A stretch of DNA of 17,096 bases from JAMXLO01 sp046732975 (GTDB lineage: Bacteria > Pseudomonadota > Alphaproteobacteria > Acetobacterales > Acetobacteraceae), in the NCBI GenBank assembly GCA_046732975.1, contig JBKPOG010000027.1, positions 1 to 17,096 of the forward strand, read 5' to 3'. Made by a program: the position numbers and the translations under genes. This document shows positions 1-7,763 of this stretch, piece by piece (positions within the stretch are counted from its first letter, which is position 1; each line of letters starts with the position of its first letter). The notes below the pieces were generated by a model. The model had not been told where the DNA came from, made no database searches, and worked only from the letters and a program-made list of their open reading frames with translations.

Positions 1-640
1 GGATCAGCGCGCCACCGCCATCAGTGACCAGGCAGCACTGCAGCAACCGGAATGGATAGGCGATCATGCGCGAGTTCAACACGTCCTCGACGGTGATCGG
101 ATCGCGGAACGTCGCGCGCGGGTTCTTCGCCGCCCATTCGCGCTGCACCACCGAGACCATGGCGATCTGCTCATGCGTCACGCCGTAGGTCTTCATGTAG
201 CGAAGCACTGGGATCGGGAACAAACTGGGCGGCCCCATTGGCCCGAACGGCTGCTCGAACTGCCCGTTCAGACTGGATGGCGGCACGCTGCGCGGCGGAT
301 TGCCGACGCGCGAACGACCGCTTTCGCCGTGCGTCACCAGGATGGTCTTCGCCAGGCCGGCCTCGATCGCCGCGGCGGCATGCCGCACGTGGATCATGAA
401 CGAGCAACCGCCGACCGCGGTGCCATCCACCCAGGTGGGCGTGATGCCGAGGTAGTGCGCGATCTGCACCGGCGTTTCACCGGCTGTCGCTACGCCGTCG
501 ATGTCCTTCGGCTTCAGCCCGCAATCCGCCATCGCGTTCAGTGCCGCATCGGCGTGCAACTGGATCTGCGCCATGTCGGGGATGACGCCGAGTTTCGTGG
601 TCTCCGCCGCGCCGACGACGGCAACAGTGTTGTGTGGCAT
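1..640 (-). CDS. Thiolase family protein, SCP-2/lipid-transfer type (C-terminus beyond left edge)
   Basis: About 213 residues are visible, from ATG at 640 to the window edge; the C-terminal half, which would hold the later catalytic residues, is missing. The start MPHNTVAVVGAAETTKLG, the stretch AVGGCSFMIHVRHAAAAIEAG (residues 75-95, Cys79) and VTHGESGRS (102-110) are typical of SCP-2/Ltp-type thiolases, which carry out acyl-CoA thiolysis or, in steroid side-chain degradation, retro-aldol cleavage. The usual CxSG loop of degradative thiolases is replaced by GGCSF, which favours the lipid-transfer subgroup over a plain acetyl-CoA acetyltransferase. The start lies 4 bases after the stop of the DUF35 gene, so the two are probably co-translated; such pairs are known to form complexes (Ltp2 with a DUF35 partner). 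Substrate cannot be deduced. Confidence 0.88.
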   Translation of the reverse strand, partial: MPHNTVAVVGAAETTKLGVIPDMAQIQLHADAALNAMADCGLKPKDIDGVATAGETPVQIAHYLGITPTWVDGTAVGGCSFMIHVRHAAAAIEAGLAKTILVTHGESGRSRVGNPPRSVPPSSLNGQFEQPFGPMGPPSLFPIPVLRYMKTYGVTHEQIAMVSVVQREWAAKNPRATFRDPITVEDVLNSRMIAYPFRLLQCCLVTDGGGALI

Positions 641-644
641 CGGT

Positions 645-1055
645 TCAGCCTTTCGTCGGACGGAAGAAGGGCAGGGTGATCGCATCGTTCTGCTGCGCGA
701 ATACCACTTCGAGCGGCATGTCGAGTTGCAATGCTTCCGGCGTCTGCGGACATTCGACGATGTTGGTCATCATGCGCGGGCCTTCGGCGAGCTTCACCAC
801 GGCGATCGCGTAGGGCGGCTCGAAACCGGGCACCTTGCGGTGATGGATGACATAGGTGTCCAGGATCGCTTTGCCGGATGCGGTGAATACGGTGACCTTG
901 CGCGTGCCGCATTTTGGGCAGAAAGGCCGAGGTGGGAAGTAAACATGACGGCAGTCGTCGCAGCGCTGCAGGCGCAGTTCGCCAGCCTTCGTACCGTCCC
1001 AGAAATGCTGTGTTTCGGGCGTCGGTTGCGGCAAGGCGCGGCCTGACTCTGGCAT
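645..1055 (-). CDS. Zn-ribbon domain-containing OB-fold protein (DUF35 family)
   Basis: A 136-residue protein. A rubredoxin-like zinc ribbon, Cys32-x2-Cys35 and Cys46-x2-Cys49 (RCDDCRHVYFPPRPFCPKCG), is followed by an OB-fold, with PGFEPPYAIAVVKLAEGPRM at about 77-96. These are the two parts of DUF35 proteins, which partner SCP-2-type thiolases and are thought to bind the acyl-CoA substrate. I chose ATG 1055 because GAGGAAACGTTC immediately precedes it; a 32-residue longer reading back to 1151 has no such site and an atypical Arg/Cys-rich start. Its stop is 4 bases before the thiolase start, so the pair should form one transcript. It probably works with the thiolase in breaking down a CoA-bound lipid, aromatic or steroid intermediate; the substrate is unknown. 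Confidence 0.9.
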   Translation of the reverse strand: MPESGRALPQPTPETQHFWDGTKAGELRLQRCDDCRHVYFPPRPFCPKCGTRKVTVFTASGKAILDTYVIHHRKVPGFEPPYAIAVVKLAEGPRMMTNIVECPQTPEALQLDMPLEVVFAQQNDAITLPFFRPTKG

Positions 1056-1154
1056 GAACGTTTCCTCGGAGCTGATCGGGAACGCACAGGCTAGAGCGGT
1101 TTCTGTCTCTCTGGCAACGCAGCACGGGGCTCTCCACGGCGCGAAAGCCAAGAC

Positions 1155-3326
1155 TCACGTGCGCGTTGTCAATCCATCCAGCACAGTACGGATGGCCGTC
1201 GCCAGACCGCGCCTGCCATATGGCTTGCGAAGAACCTGCCGGTCTGCACCTTCAACCGACGTCTCCGTATAGCCAGTCGTAAACAGGACCCGCAGGCCAG
1301 GTCGCAACCGGCGCGCGGCTTCGGCAAGTTCCGGGCCGCTCATTCCCCCGGGCATGACGATGTCGGTGAACAACAGATCGACAACTGCGTCCGATGCCAG
1401 GATGGCCAGCGCTGACCGCGCGTCGGTCGCCGGCACAACTTTATAGCCCAAAGCTGAGAGATTGCGCATGGTGACGGCCATCAGCGACTGATTGTCGTCA
1501 ACCAGCAGGATCGTCTCGGCCCCGTTTGGCTCGCCAGCTCCTGTTGCAGAAGCCGTTACCGGGTCAATGGACCGTTCCGTTGGTTCGTTTGCGCGCGGGA
1601 GATAGATGCTGACCTTGGTGCCCATTCCGACAGCACTCTTGATGTCGAGATGCCCACCAGACTGCTTGGCAAAGCCATAAGCCATGCTGAGGCCGAGCCC
1701 GGAACCGATGGACGGCGGTTTGGTGGTAAAGAATGGCTCGATAGCGCGCTGCAAGACCGACTGCGGCATGCCTGTTCCGGTGTCCGTCACGGTCAGCACG
1801 ACATAGTCGCCGGCAGCGAGCTCGCTGTACTCGGCAGCGCTTTGCGCATCCAGGTGCAGATTGGCGGCTTCGATCCGCAGCGTGCCACCATGTGGCATGG
1901 CGTCGCGCGCATTGAGTGCCAAATTGAGCAGAGCGTCGCCGATCTGAGAGGGATCGGCACTGGTGAACCACAGATCCGGCGCACTTACTGCCACCACATG
2001 AATCGACTCGCCAAGGGTCCGGCGCAGCATCTCGATTTCGCCGCTGAGAAGCAGGCTCAGGTTGACGCGTTGCGGCCTTAGCGGCTGATTGCGCCCTACA
2101 GCCAAGAGGCGACGTGTCAGCCGCGACCCGTTCAGAGCACTTTTGAGTATTTCATTTGCAAGATCGGTCTGGTCCGGCATGTCCTTCAGAGTATCGATCA
2201 GCACCTCGACGCTGCCGATGATAACGCCAAGCAGATTGTTGAAATCGTGGGCTATGCCCCCGGTGAGCTGACCCAGCGCTCGCATCTTCTCAGATTGACG
2301 CAGCAGTTCCTCGGCACGCAGGCGGTCTGCAGTCTGGTATTGCAGTTCCTGATGCGCCGTCTCCAACCGAGCATAGGCTTGCCGGACTGCCGTTTCGGCC
2401 CGCTCTCGTTTGCTAATCTCAAGCCGTAGGTTCTCGTTGAGCTGCGCCAACTCCTTTACTTGAGCCTGCAAGTTGCTGGCCATTTCGTTGAATGAGTTGG
2501 CCACCACCCCGATCTCGTCGCCCGACAGTACTCTGGCGCGAGAGCTCAGATCGCCTGCGGAAAAGGAGCTTGCCGCGTCGATGATATTCGTAAGTCCCTT
2601 ATGTATCCCCCTGCTCACGGACGCAGCTAAGAAAAGCCCTGTGGCTTCGACAGTGAGCGCAGTCGCAAACAGCAGCTTGAGTACAATTCTCTCCAGCCAA
2701 CGCGAGCCTTCACCGAGGGTGAAAGAGAAATCGTCTTCGTAGGACGTCAGCTTCTCGTTGATGTTATAGATAGTGGCAAGCAACTCATCGATCTTGGCCT
2801 GGGATGGATGCGCAGACACGATCTGCTCGTGCAGAGCCTGAGAAATCGGCAGCAATTGCGTTGCGATGGCCTGCGCATCGCCCCAGATGGCGATTGCCTT
2901 TTTTCTATAGGAAATGTTGCTGAAATCGACGAAGAGGCTGATCATTCCATCAATATCGTCGGGATGGTTGCGCCCCTCTATGAAGCCCTCACGCGCCACA
3001 CTCATACTTGGATCGGACTGCATCAGTTCCCGGCGCGCCTTGGCATCACCCATCGGAACCTGCATGAATCGCTCGAAGAGCTGGTAGTCCTTTTCGGTGC
3101 GGGAAACTCCGTATCGGTACAGGTGAAAGACCGCATCCTTTTGCGCCTTGGACCAAAGGCCCTCGCCACCGACATAGGCGCGCAAGGAAGAGAGTGTGCT
3201 CAGGGAGAAAAACAGCACAAAAAGTTCCACGCCAATCAAGACCGCCATCGTCCCGACCGTAAAGTAGAGCTTACGGGAGATCGAAACGTTCTTGAACCAC
3301 CGATAGAGGAAGAACCCCTTCTCCAT
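1155..3326 (-). CDS. Hybrid sensor histidine kinase with C-terminal receiver domain
   Basis: A 723-residue inner-membrane hybrid kinase. Two membrane helices (about 20-42 and 213-235) bracket a periplasmic sensor of roughly 170 residues that I do not recognise. Then come a HAMP domain (about 236-290), a coiled coil (about 285-345), the H-box GGIAHDFNNLL with phospho-acceptor His360, and an ATPase domain with N-box LNLALNARDAMP (Asn472), G1 DTGTGMP, F-box EPFFTTK and G2 GSGLGLSMAYG. A receiver domain follows, with LLVDDNQ, phospho-acceptor Asp655 (LLFTDIVMPGGMSG) and Lys701 (LRKPY). All catalytic motifs look intact. No response regulator, HPt protein or output gene lies nearby, so it is an orphan kinase and its signal and target are unknown. 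ATG 3326 has only a weak ribosome site. Confidence 0.93.
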   Translation of the reverse strand: MEKGFFLYRWFKNVSISRKLYFTVGTMAVLIGVELFVLFFSLSTLSSLRAYVGGEGLWSKAQKDAVFHLYRYGVSRTEKDYQLFERFMQVPMGDAKARRELMQSDPSMSVAREGFIEGRNHPDDIDGMISLFVDFSNISYRKKAIAIWGDAQAIATQLLPISQALHEQIVSAHPSQAKIDELLATIYNINEKLTSYEDDFSFTLGEGSRWLERIVLKLLFATALTVEATGLFLAASVSRGIHKGLTNIIDAASSFSAGDLSSRARVLSGDEIGVVANSFNEMASNLQAQVKELAQLNENLRLEISKRERAETAVRQAYARLETAHQELQYQTADRLRAEELLRQSEKMRALGQLTGGIAHDFNNLLGVIIGSVEVLIDTLKDMPDQTDLANEILKSALNGSRLTRRLLAVGRNQPLRPQRVNLSLLLSGEIEMLRRTLGESIHVVAVSAPDLWFTSADPSQIGDALLNLALNARDAMPHGGTLRIEAANLHLDAQSAAEYSELAAGDYVVLTVTDTGTGMPQSVLQRAIEPFFTTKPPSIGSGLGLSMAYGFAKQSGGHLDIKSAVGMGTKVSIYLPRANEPTERSIDPVTASATGAGEPNGAETILLVDDNQSLMAVTMRNLSALGYKVVPATDARSALAILASDAVVDLLFTDIVMPGGMSGPELAEAARRLRPGLRVLFTTGYTETSVEGADRQVLRKPYGRRGLATAIRTVLDGLTTRT

Positions 3327-3569
3327 CAGCTGTCACCTGAACACCCTGAGCGTCTCTCTCGACAACCATCTGCCTGGCAGGCTCGCGCGCGCAAACTAGC
3401 GGACCCTCCAAGGTCCAGGCGATCACTTTGGCGTCGCCACTCCTACGAAGCTTTTCCAGCTTCGGCTGCAATCTTAGCACTCTTGCCCACAAAAGGTTTC
3501 GCGCAAGCATGAATTCCCATCTTGGACTTCACATTCTCGGGGAAATGCATGAGTGCGATGGCCGGCCCG

Positions 3570-4544
3570 CTACGAGACCAGCACGGCCTTGCCGACCACC
3601 TGACGGTCAATCACTGCCCGCAACGCCTCGGCTGCCTGCGCCAGGGGATAGCGATGCGAAATGCGTGGTCTCAGCTTGCCCTCGGCCGCCAGCTGTGCCA
3701 ACGCCTTCATGTTGGCAATCGCAAGTTGCGGGTCTGCCTCGTTCAGCCCGCCAATTCGTACGCCGATCGCGTCGATCCCTTTGATCAGCAGGTAGTTGCT
3801 GCGGATGTTGGTAGGTCCACCGCCCAGAAAGCCCAAGATCAGCAAGCGGCCACACCAGGACAGACAACGCAGCGATTCATCCGTGACCTGAGCGCCGATC
3901 GGGTCGTAGACGATGTCCACGCCGCGACCATCAGTGAACCCCTTCACCTTGTCGAGGAAGCCACCGTGGTAGTCGATCGCGTGATCTGCACCCTCGTCCA
4001 GGCATGCGCGGCGCTTTTCCTCGGTGCTTGCCGTTGCGATCACGTTGGCGCCGAACAGCTTTGCGACCTGGATGGCGGCGATGCCGATACCACCGGCAGC
4101 ACCATGGACCAACACCCACTCATCAGCTTTCATGCGGCCGCGCTGCAACAGCGCGTGATACGCCGTGGAATAGGCGCCGCGGAACACGCCGGCGGCTTCG
4201 ATGCTCATGCCCGCAGGCACAAGATCGCATAACGCCGCCTTCGCATTTCCCAACTCCGCACAGGCCCCCAACGTATGGCGGCTCATCACCCGATCACCGA
4301 CGTGGAACTGCGTGACGTTGGGCCCCACAGCCACGACACTGCCGGCCGCCTCGCCACCTGGGATGAACGGCGGGTCGGGTCGGAACTGGTACTTCCCGGC
4401 GAGCATCAAGACGTCCACATACTGCACGCCGCGCGCCTCGATGTGCACCTGGATCTCGCCCGGCCCAGGCGGCGGCGGATCGGGCACATCGCGCCAAGCC
4501 AGGACCTCGGGTCCGCCAAATGCCTCGCAAACCACCGCTTTCAT
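3570..4544 (-). CDS. NADPH:quinone oxidoreductase-like enzyme (zinc-free MDR family)
   Basis: A 324-residue medium-chain reductase. The N-terminal GroES-like part has PGGEAAGSVVAVGPNVTQF (62-80) without the GHE and four-cysteine zinc ligands of alcohol dehydrogenases. The Rossmann domain carries HGAAGGIGIAAIQVAK (147-162), the AxxGxxG nucleotide loop of the quinone oxidoreductase subgroup. It probably reduces quinones or enones with NADPH in the cytoplasm. A GTG at 4550 would add two residues, but AGGAG lies 7 bases before ATG 4544 and only 1 base before that GTG, so I chose the ATG. It lies 33 bases downstream of the nnrS-like gene on the same strand and is probably co-transcribed with it; whether this links it to nitrosative stress is inference. 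Confidence 0.9.
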   Translation of the reverse strand: MKAVVCEAFGGPEVLAWRDVPDPPPPGPGEIQVHIEARGVQYVDVLMLAGKYQFRPDPPFIPGGEAAGSVVAVGPNVTQFHVGDRVMSRHTLGACAELGNAKAALCDLVPAGMSIEAAGVFRGAYSTAYHALLQRGRMKADEWVLVHGAAGGIGIAAIQVAKLFGANVIATASTEEKRRACLDEGADHAIDYHGGFLDKVKGFTDGRGVDIVYDPIGAQVTDESLRCLSWCGRLLILGFLGGGPTNIRSNYLLIKGIDAIGVRIGGLNEADPQLAIANMKALAQLAAEGKLRPRISHRYPLAQAAEALRAVIDRQVVGKAVLVS

Positions 4545-4577
4545 GCGCACTCTCCTGATGGAGCGAGTATGGCTGTC

Positions 4578-5792
4578 TCAGCGGCGAGGCGCCAACAGCA
4601 TGGGCCCATATTCTGCCGCGAACAGCACAAAAGCGGCGACCCAGGCGGCGGCCGAGACCTCCAGCAAGTCGAGCTGTCCCTCCGCCATCCAGGCGGCGAC
4701 GATGCGCAACATGGCCGCGACACTCACCAGCGCGTAGATCACCATCGTCGCCACATCGGCGCGCAGGACGCGACCAGTGTGTCCGAGCGTCGCACGCGTC
4801 ATCACTGCAAGGATCATTGTGCCCATCGCGCCGGCGGTCAGCGCATGCACGGCGGCTGCATTAGGAACGATGTCACTCAGCAGCGCCAGTCCCAACAGCG
4901 CAACCCCGACCACCAGCCAGAGATAGCCCACATGCAGCACCAGCAGCAGCGGTTCATCCAGTGTCGCCACGCCGCGCCAGCGCACCAGCCGCACCAGGTT
5001 CAGTGCGGCGGCGAGAAGCAGCAGCGCGCCCACTGCTCTCCAGTCGGGCAGAAACGTCCAGCCGATCAGACTCGCATGCAGTACACCAAGCGCTATGCGA
5101 TCGAGCATGTCCGCCGCGGGCGGCACGGGCGACAGGCCGCGCGCATTCAACCAGTTGCGGGTAAATGCCGGAACGATGCGGCCGCCGATCACCGAGATCA
5201 GCACGATGACCACCGCAATGCCGAGCCGCCAGCCGAGCCCGAAGGGCACGGCGACACCGAGTGTCTGCAGATGCGTCAGCAGATTGGCGATCGCCAGCAC
5301 GGCCACCGGCGCAAGCAAAGGGTAATTGCGCCGATTGCCCGCCGCCAGCAACTCGCGCGCTGCCACCACCTCGAGTGCGACAGGGAACGCCAGGTCCAGC
5401 ACCGGCGTGAGCCAGGCAGGGAGCAAGTCCGAGATCAGACAGGCAAAACGCCCGAGCAGCCACAGCGATACAAGCATCACCAACGGCCGACCTGCGACCG
5501 GATCGCGGCCGGTCCAATTGGGTATTGCCGTGAGCAGGAAACCGCCGACCGCTGCCATCGCGAAACCGAACAGCATCTCGTGCACATGCCAGCTCAAAGG
5601 GTCGAACCGGCTTGGCAGAATGAGGGCGCCGTTCATCAGCGGCAGCCACATCGCCATCGCCACCGCGGCCCAGCCCGCGGCGGCCAGGAAGAACGGGCGA
5701 AATCCAGCGGTGAGCAGCGGTCGCATCGGCTTCACTTTGCGGTCTTCGATCAGCTCCCCATAATCCCACGACAGCCGCGAGGACAGAGCCAT
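4578..5792 (-). CDS. nnrS: NnrS family multi-haem/copper membrane protein
   Basis: A highly hydrophobic protein of about 404 residues, consistent with about 12 membrane helices. NnrS signatures are GFRPFF near the N-terminus, WHVHEMLFGF, GGRIVPAFTRNWL and, near the C-terminus, TRATLGHTGR. NnrS is a haem- and copper-containing inner-membrane protein tied to nitric oxide and nitrosative-stress resistance and to denitrification. No NO reductase or nitrite reductase gene is visible here, so the local role is unclear. The start is uncertain: ATG 5792 has no ribosome site and overlaps the divergent dehydrogenase start by two bases. GTG 5735 (GAAG 8 bases upstream) and ATG 5726 give a shorter leader closer to family norms. 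The quinone-oxidoreductase-like gene follows 33 bases downstream. Confidence 0.9.
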   Translation of the reverse strand: MALSSRLSWDYGELIEDRKVKPMRPLLTAGFRPFFLAAAGWAAVAMAMWLPLMNGALILPSRFDPLSWHVHEMLFGFAMAAVGGFLLTAIPNWTGRDPVAGRPLVMLVSLWLLGRFACLISDLLPAWLTPVLDLAFPVALEVVAARELLAAGNRRNYPLLAPVAVLAIANLLTHLQTLGVAVPFGLGWRLGIAVVIVLISVIGGRIVPAFTRNWLNARGLSPVPPAADMLDRIALGVLHASLIGWTFLPDWRAVGALLLLAAALNLVRLVRWRGVATLDEPLLLVLHVGYLWLVVGVALLGLALLSDIVPNAAAVHALTAGAMGTMILAVMTRATLGHTGRVLRADVATMVIYALVSVAAMLRIVAAWMAEGQLDLLEVSAAAWVAAFVLFAAEYGPMLLAPRR

Positions 5793-6771
5793 GTCGGGTG
5801 CCAACACATTCAAGTTCGTCATGCTGCCGCCACAGACCGATGTCACCCGCGAATGGGGGCGGAACCTCGGCGATGCCATGCCGGAAGTGCGTGTGGTGAT
5901 CGCCGAGGATCAGGAGACGGCGGAGCGCGAGATTGTCGACGCGGAGGCGGCGTTCGGCTGGCTACCCAAGGAGCTGTTGGCGAAAGCCACGCGGCTACGC
6001 TGGCTGCAGGCGCCGCAGGCTGCACCGGCTGCCGGCTACTACTATCCGGAGCTGATCCAGCATTCACTGACCGTCACCAACTTCCGCGAGATCTTCAACG
6101 ACCACATCAGCGCGCACATCATGGCCTTTGTGCTGGCCTTCGCGCGCGGCCTGCATGTGTATATTCCGCAGCAGCTGCGCCGCGAGTGGAAGAAAGACCG
6201 CGAGAACACCGGTGTGGTGCACCTGCCTGAGGCGACGGCACTGATCGTCGGTGTGGGCGGCATCGGTGCAGAGGCGGCACGACTGGCTGCGGCGTTCGGC
6301 ATGACAGTGCTGGCAACCGATGCGCGACGCGCCTCGCCGCCGCCTGGTGTCGCGGAACTGCACAAGCCCGAGGCATTGGATGAACTCCTGCCCCGGGCCG
6401 ACTTCGTCATCCTGACCGTGCCACACACGCCCGCGACCGAAGGCTTTATGCATCGCGCACGGTTTCAGCGCATGAAGCCGAGTGCATTCTTCATCAACAT
6501 CGGCCGTGGCATGACGACGAAGCTGGATGACCTAGTTGCAGCGTTGAATGCCGGCGAGATCGCCGGTGCGGCATTGGACGTGTTCGAGCAGGAGCCGCTG
6601 CCGTCCGAGCATCCGCTGTGGACCGCGCCGAACGTCTTGATCACACCGCACATGGCTGGGTGGGGGCCGTATCTCGACGACCGCCGCTACCAGATCATGA
6701 TCGACAATTGCCGCGCCTTTCTCGGCAACAAGCCACTGCGGAACGTGGTGGACAAGGGTTCGTGGTTCTGA
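5791..6771 (+). CDS. D-2-hydroxyacid dehydrogenase (first of tandem pair, NAD-like motif)
   Basis: A 326-residue D-isomer-specific 2-hydroxyacid dehydrogenase. The nucleotide loop GVGGIG (154-159) is followed at the end of strand beta-2 by Asp177 (LATDARR), which usually favours NAD(H). The catalytic set is complete: Arg239 (NIGRG), Glu268 (EQEP) and His287 (TPHMAGWG). It should interconvert a 2-oxoacid and a D-2-hydroxyacid in the cytoplasm; the substrate cannot be read from sequence (glyoxylate, hydroxypyruvate and phenylpyruvate types are all possible). GAGGA lies 7 bases before ATG 5791, so the start is well supported. The stop is 2 bases before the next dehydrogenase start, a clear operon. 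Transcription diverges from nnrS. Confidence 0.92.
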   Translation: MSGANTFKFVMLPPQTDVTREWGRNLGDAMPEVRVVIAEDQETAEREIVDAEAAFGWLPKELLAKATRLRWLQAPQAAPAAGYYYPELIQHSLTVTNFREIFNDHISAHIMAFVLAFARGLHVYIPQQLRREWKKDRENTGVVHLPEATALIVGVGGIGAEAARLAAAFGMTVLATDARRASPPPGVAELHKPEALDELLPRADFVILTVPHTPATEGFMHRARFQRMKPSAFFINIGRGMTTKLDDLVAALNAGEIAGAALDVFEQEPLPSEHPLWTAPNVLITPHMAGWGPYLDDRRYQIMIDNCRAFLGNKPLRNVVDKGSWF

Positions 6772-6773
6772 CG

Positions 6774-7754
6774 ATGAGCACCGTTGTTATCGCCTACGAG
6801 CTTGGAAGCTCCGGCCGCCAGATCGTGCACGAGGCACTGGAAGAAGTGGCGCAGGCTATTCACCTGCCGGATCTCGACAGCGCCGGCAGGGCCGATGCGC
6901 TGCGCAACGCCGATGCGGTTCTGGCCCGCACCACGCGCGAATTCCGCGCGGGCGAGATCGCGCTGTTGCAGAACATCCGGCTGCTGCAGTTCTTCACCGC
7001 TGGGATCGATCATGTGCCGCTCGCCGATCTGCCGCCGGGCGTGCCCGTCGCGAACAACGCCGGCGCCTACGCCGCACCCATGGCAGAGCACGCGCTCGGC
7101 ATGGCGCTTGCTGCTGCGAAGCGGCTGTTGGTGGAACACGCGGCGCTGGCGCGGGGTGAGTTCAACCAATTCGCACCGAACCGCATGCTCGCCGGCGGCG
7201 TGTGCGGCATCCTGGGCTTCGGCGGGATCGGCGTCGCGCTGGCGCGGCTGGCGCGCGGCATCGGCATGAAGGTGCACGCGATCAATCGCCGTGGCCGCAG
7301 CGAGGAACCCACCGATTGGATCGGTACGCCCGACGAACTCGACCTGCTGCTCGCGGCATCGGACATGCTGGTGATCTGCACGCCACTGACGCCCGCCACA
7401 CTGGGCATGATCGGTGCGCCGCAGCTCGCGCGCATGAAACCGGATGCCATCCTGGTCAACGTCGCGCGCGGCGAGATCGTGGATGAGCGCGCGCTGTATG
7501 AGCGGCTGGTGGCATTTCCCGATTTCTACGCCTGCATCGATGCCTGGTGGATCGAGCCGGTGCGGCACGGATCGTTCCGCATGGATCAGCCGTTCCTATC
7601 CTTGCCCAATGTGATCGGCTCGCCGCACAACTCTGCGGCGGGTATCGCCGAGACAGGGGTAGTGGGATTGCAGCGAGCGTGTGCAAACATCAGACGTGCG
7701 CTGGCCGGCGAAAGGCCGCTCAATCTGGTGGGGGCGGAGGATCGGATGATGTGA
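6774..7754 (+). CDS. D-2-hydroxyacid dehydrogenase (second of tandem pair, NADP-like motif)
   Basis: Also 326 residues, and clearly diverged from its neighbour. The nucleotide loop is GFGGIG (148-153). The segment after beta-2 reads INRRGRS (170-176) with no acidic residue, a pattern typical of NADP(H) binding. Catalytic residues are Arg232 (NVARGE), Glu261 (WWIEP) and His285 (SPHNSA). The unusual DAWWIEP stretch around the catalytic Glu replaces the common DVFxxEP, as in some hydroxypyruvate/glyoxylate reductase-like clades. An upstream in-frame extension to 6618 exists but lies inside the previous gene; ATG 6774, two bases after that stop, fits the dehydrogenase N-terminus (MSTVVIAYELG). 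It ends 9 bases from the convergent alcohol dehydrogenase. Confidence 0.9.
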   Translation: MSTVVIAYELGSSGRQIVHEALEEVAQAIHLPDLDSAGRADALRNADAVLARTTREFRAGEIALLQNIRLLQFFTAGIDHVPLADLPPGVPVANNAGAYAAPMAEHALGMALAAAKRLLVEHAALARGEFNQFAPNRMLAGGVCGILGFGGIGVALARLARGIGMKVHAINRRGRSEEPTDWIGTPDELDLLLAASDMLVICTPLTPATLGMIGAPQLARMKPDAILVNVARGEIVDERALYERLVAFPDFYACIDAWWIEPVRHGSFRMDQPFLSLPNVIGSPHNSAAGIAETGVVGLQRACANIRRALAGERPLNLVGAEDRMM

Positions 7755-7763
7755 CGGCTCGGC

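Noticed and set aside
3446..3464. A 7-bp inverted repeat (CGAAGCT/AGCTTCG) between the quinone-oxidoreductase and kinase genes as a terminator
   Set aside because: Short stem, no T-tract and over 100 bases past the upstream stop; not strong enough to list as a terminator.
3271..3510. A 79-residue minus-strand frame overlapping the kinase start
   Set aside because: No recognisable family or good ribosome site, and it overlaps the better-supported kinase N-terminus by 56 bases.
4275..6230. A 651-codon open frame on the plus strand, opposite nnrS and the quinone-oxidoreductase gene
   Set aside because: It is antisense to two recognisable genes, runs into the dehydrogenase in a different frame, and its His/Arg/Gln-rich translation matches no family; long antisense frames are common in GC-rich DNA.
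6687..7568. A 293-codon minus-strand frame opposite the second hydroxyacid dehydrogenase
   Set aside because: Shadow of a gene with complete catalytic motifs; the translation has no recognisable domain.
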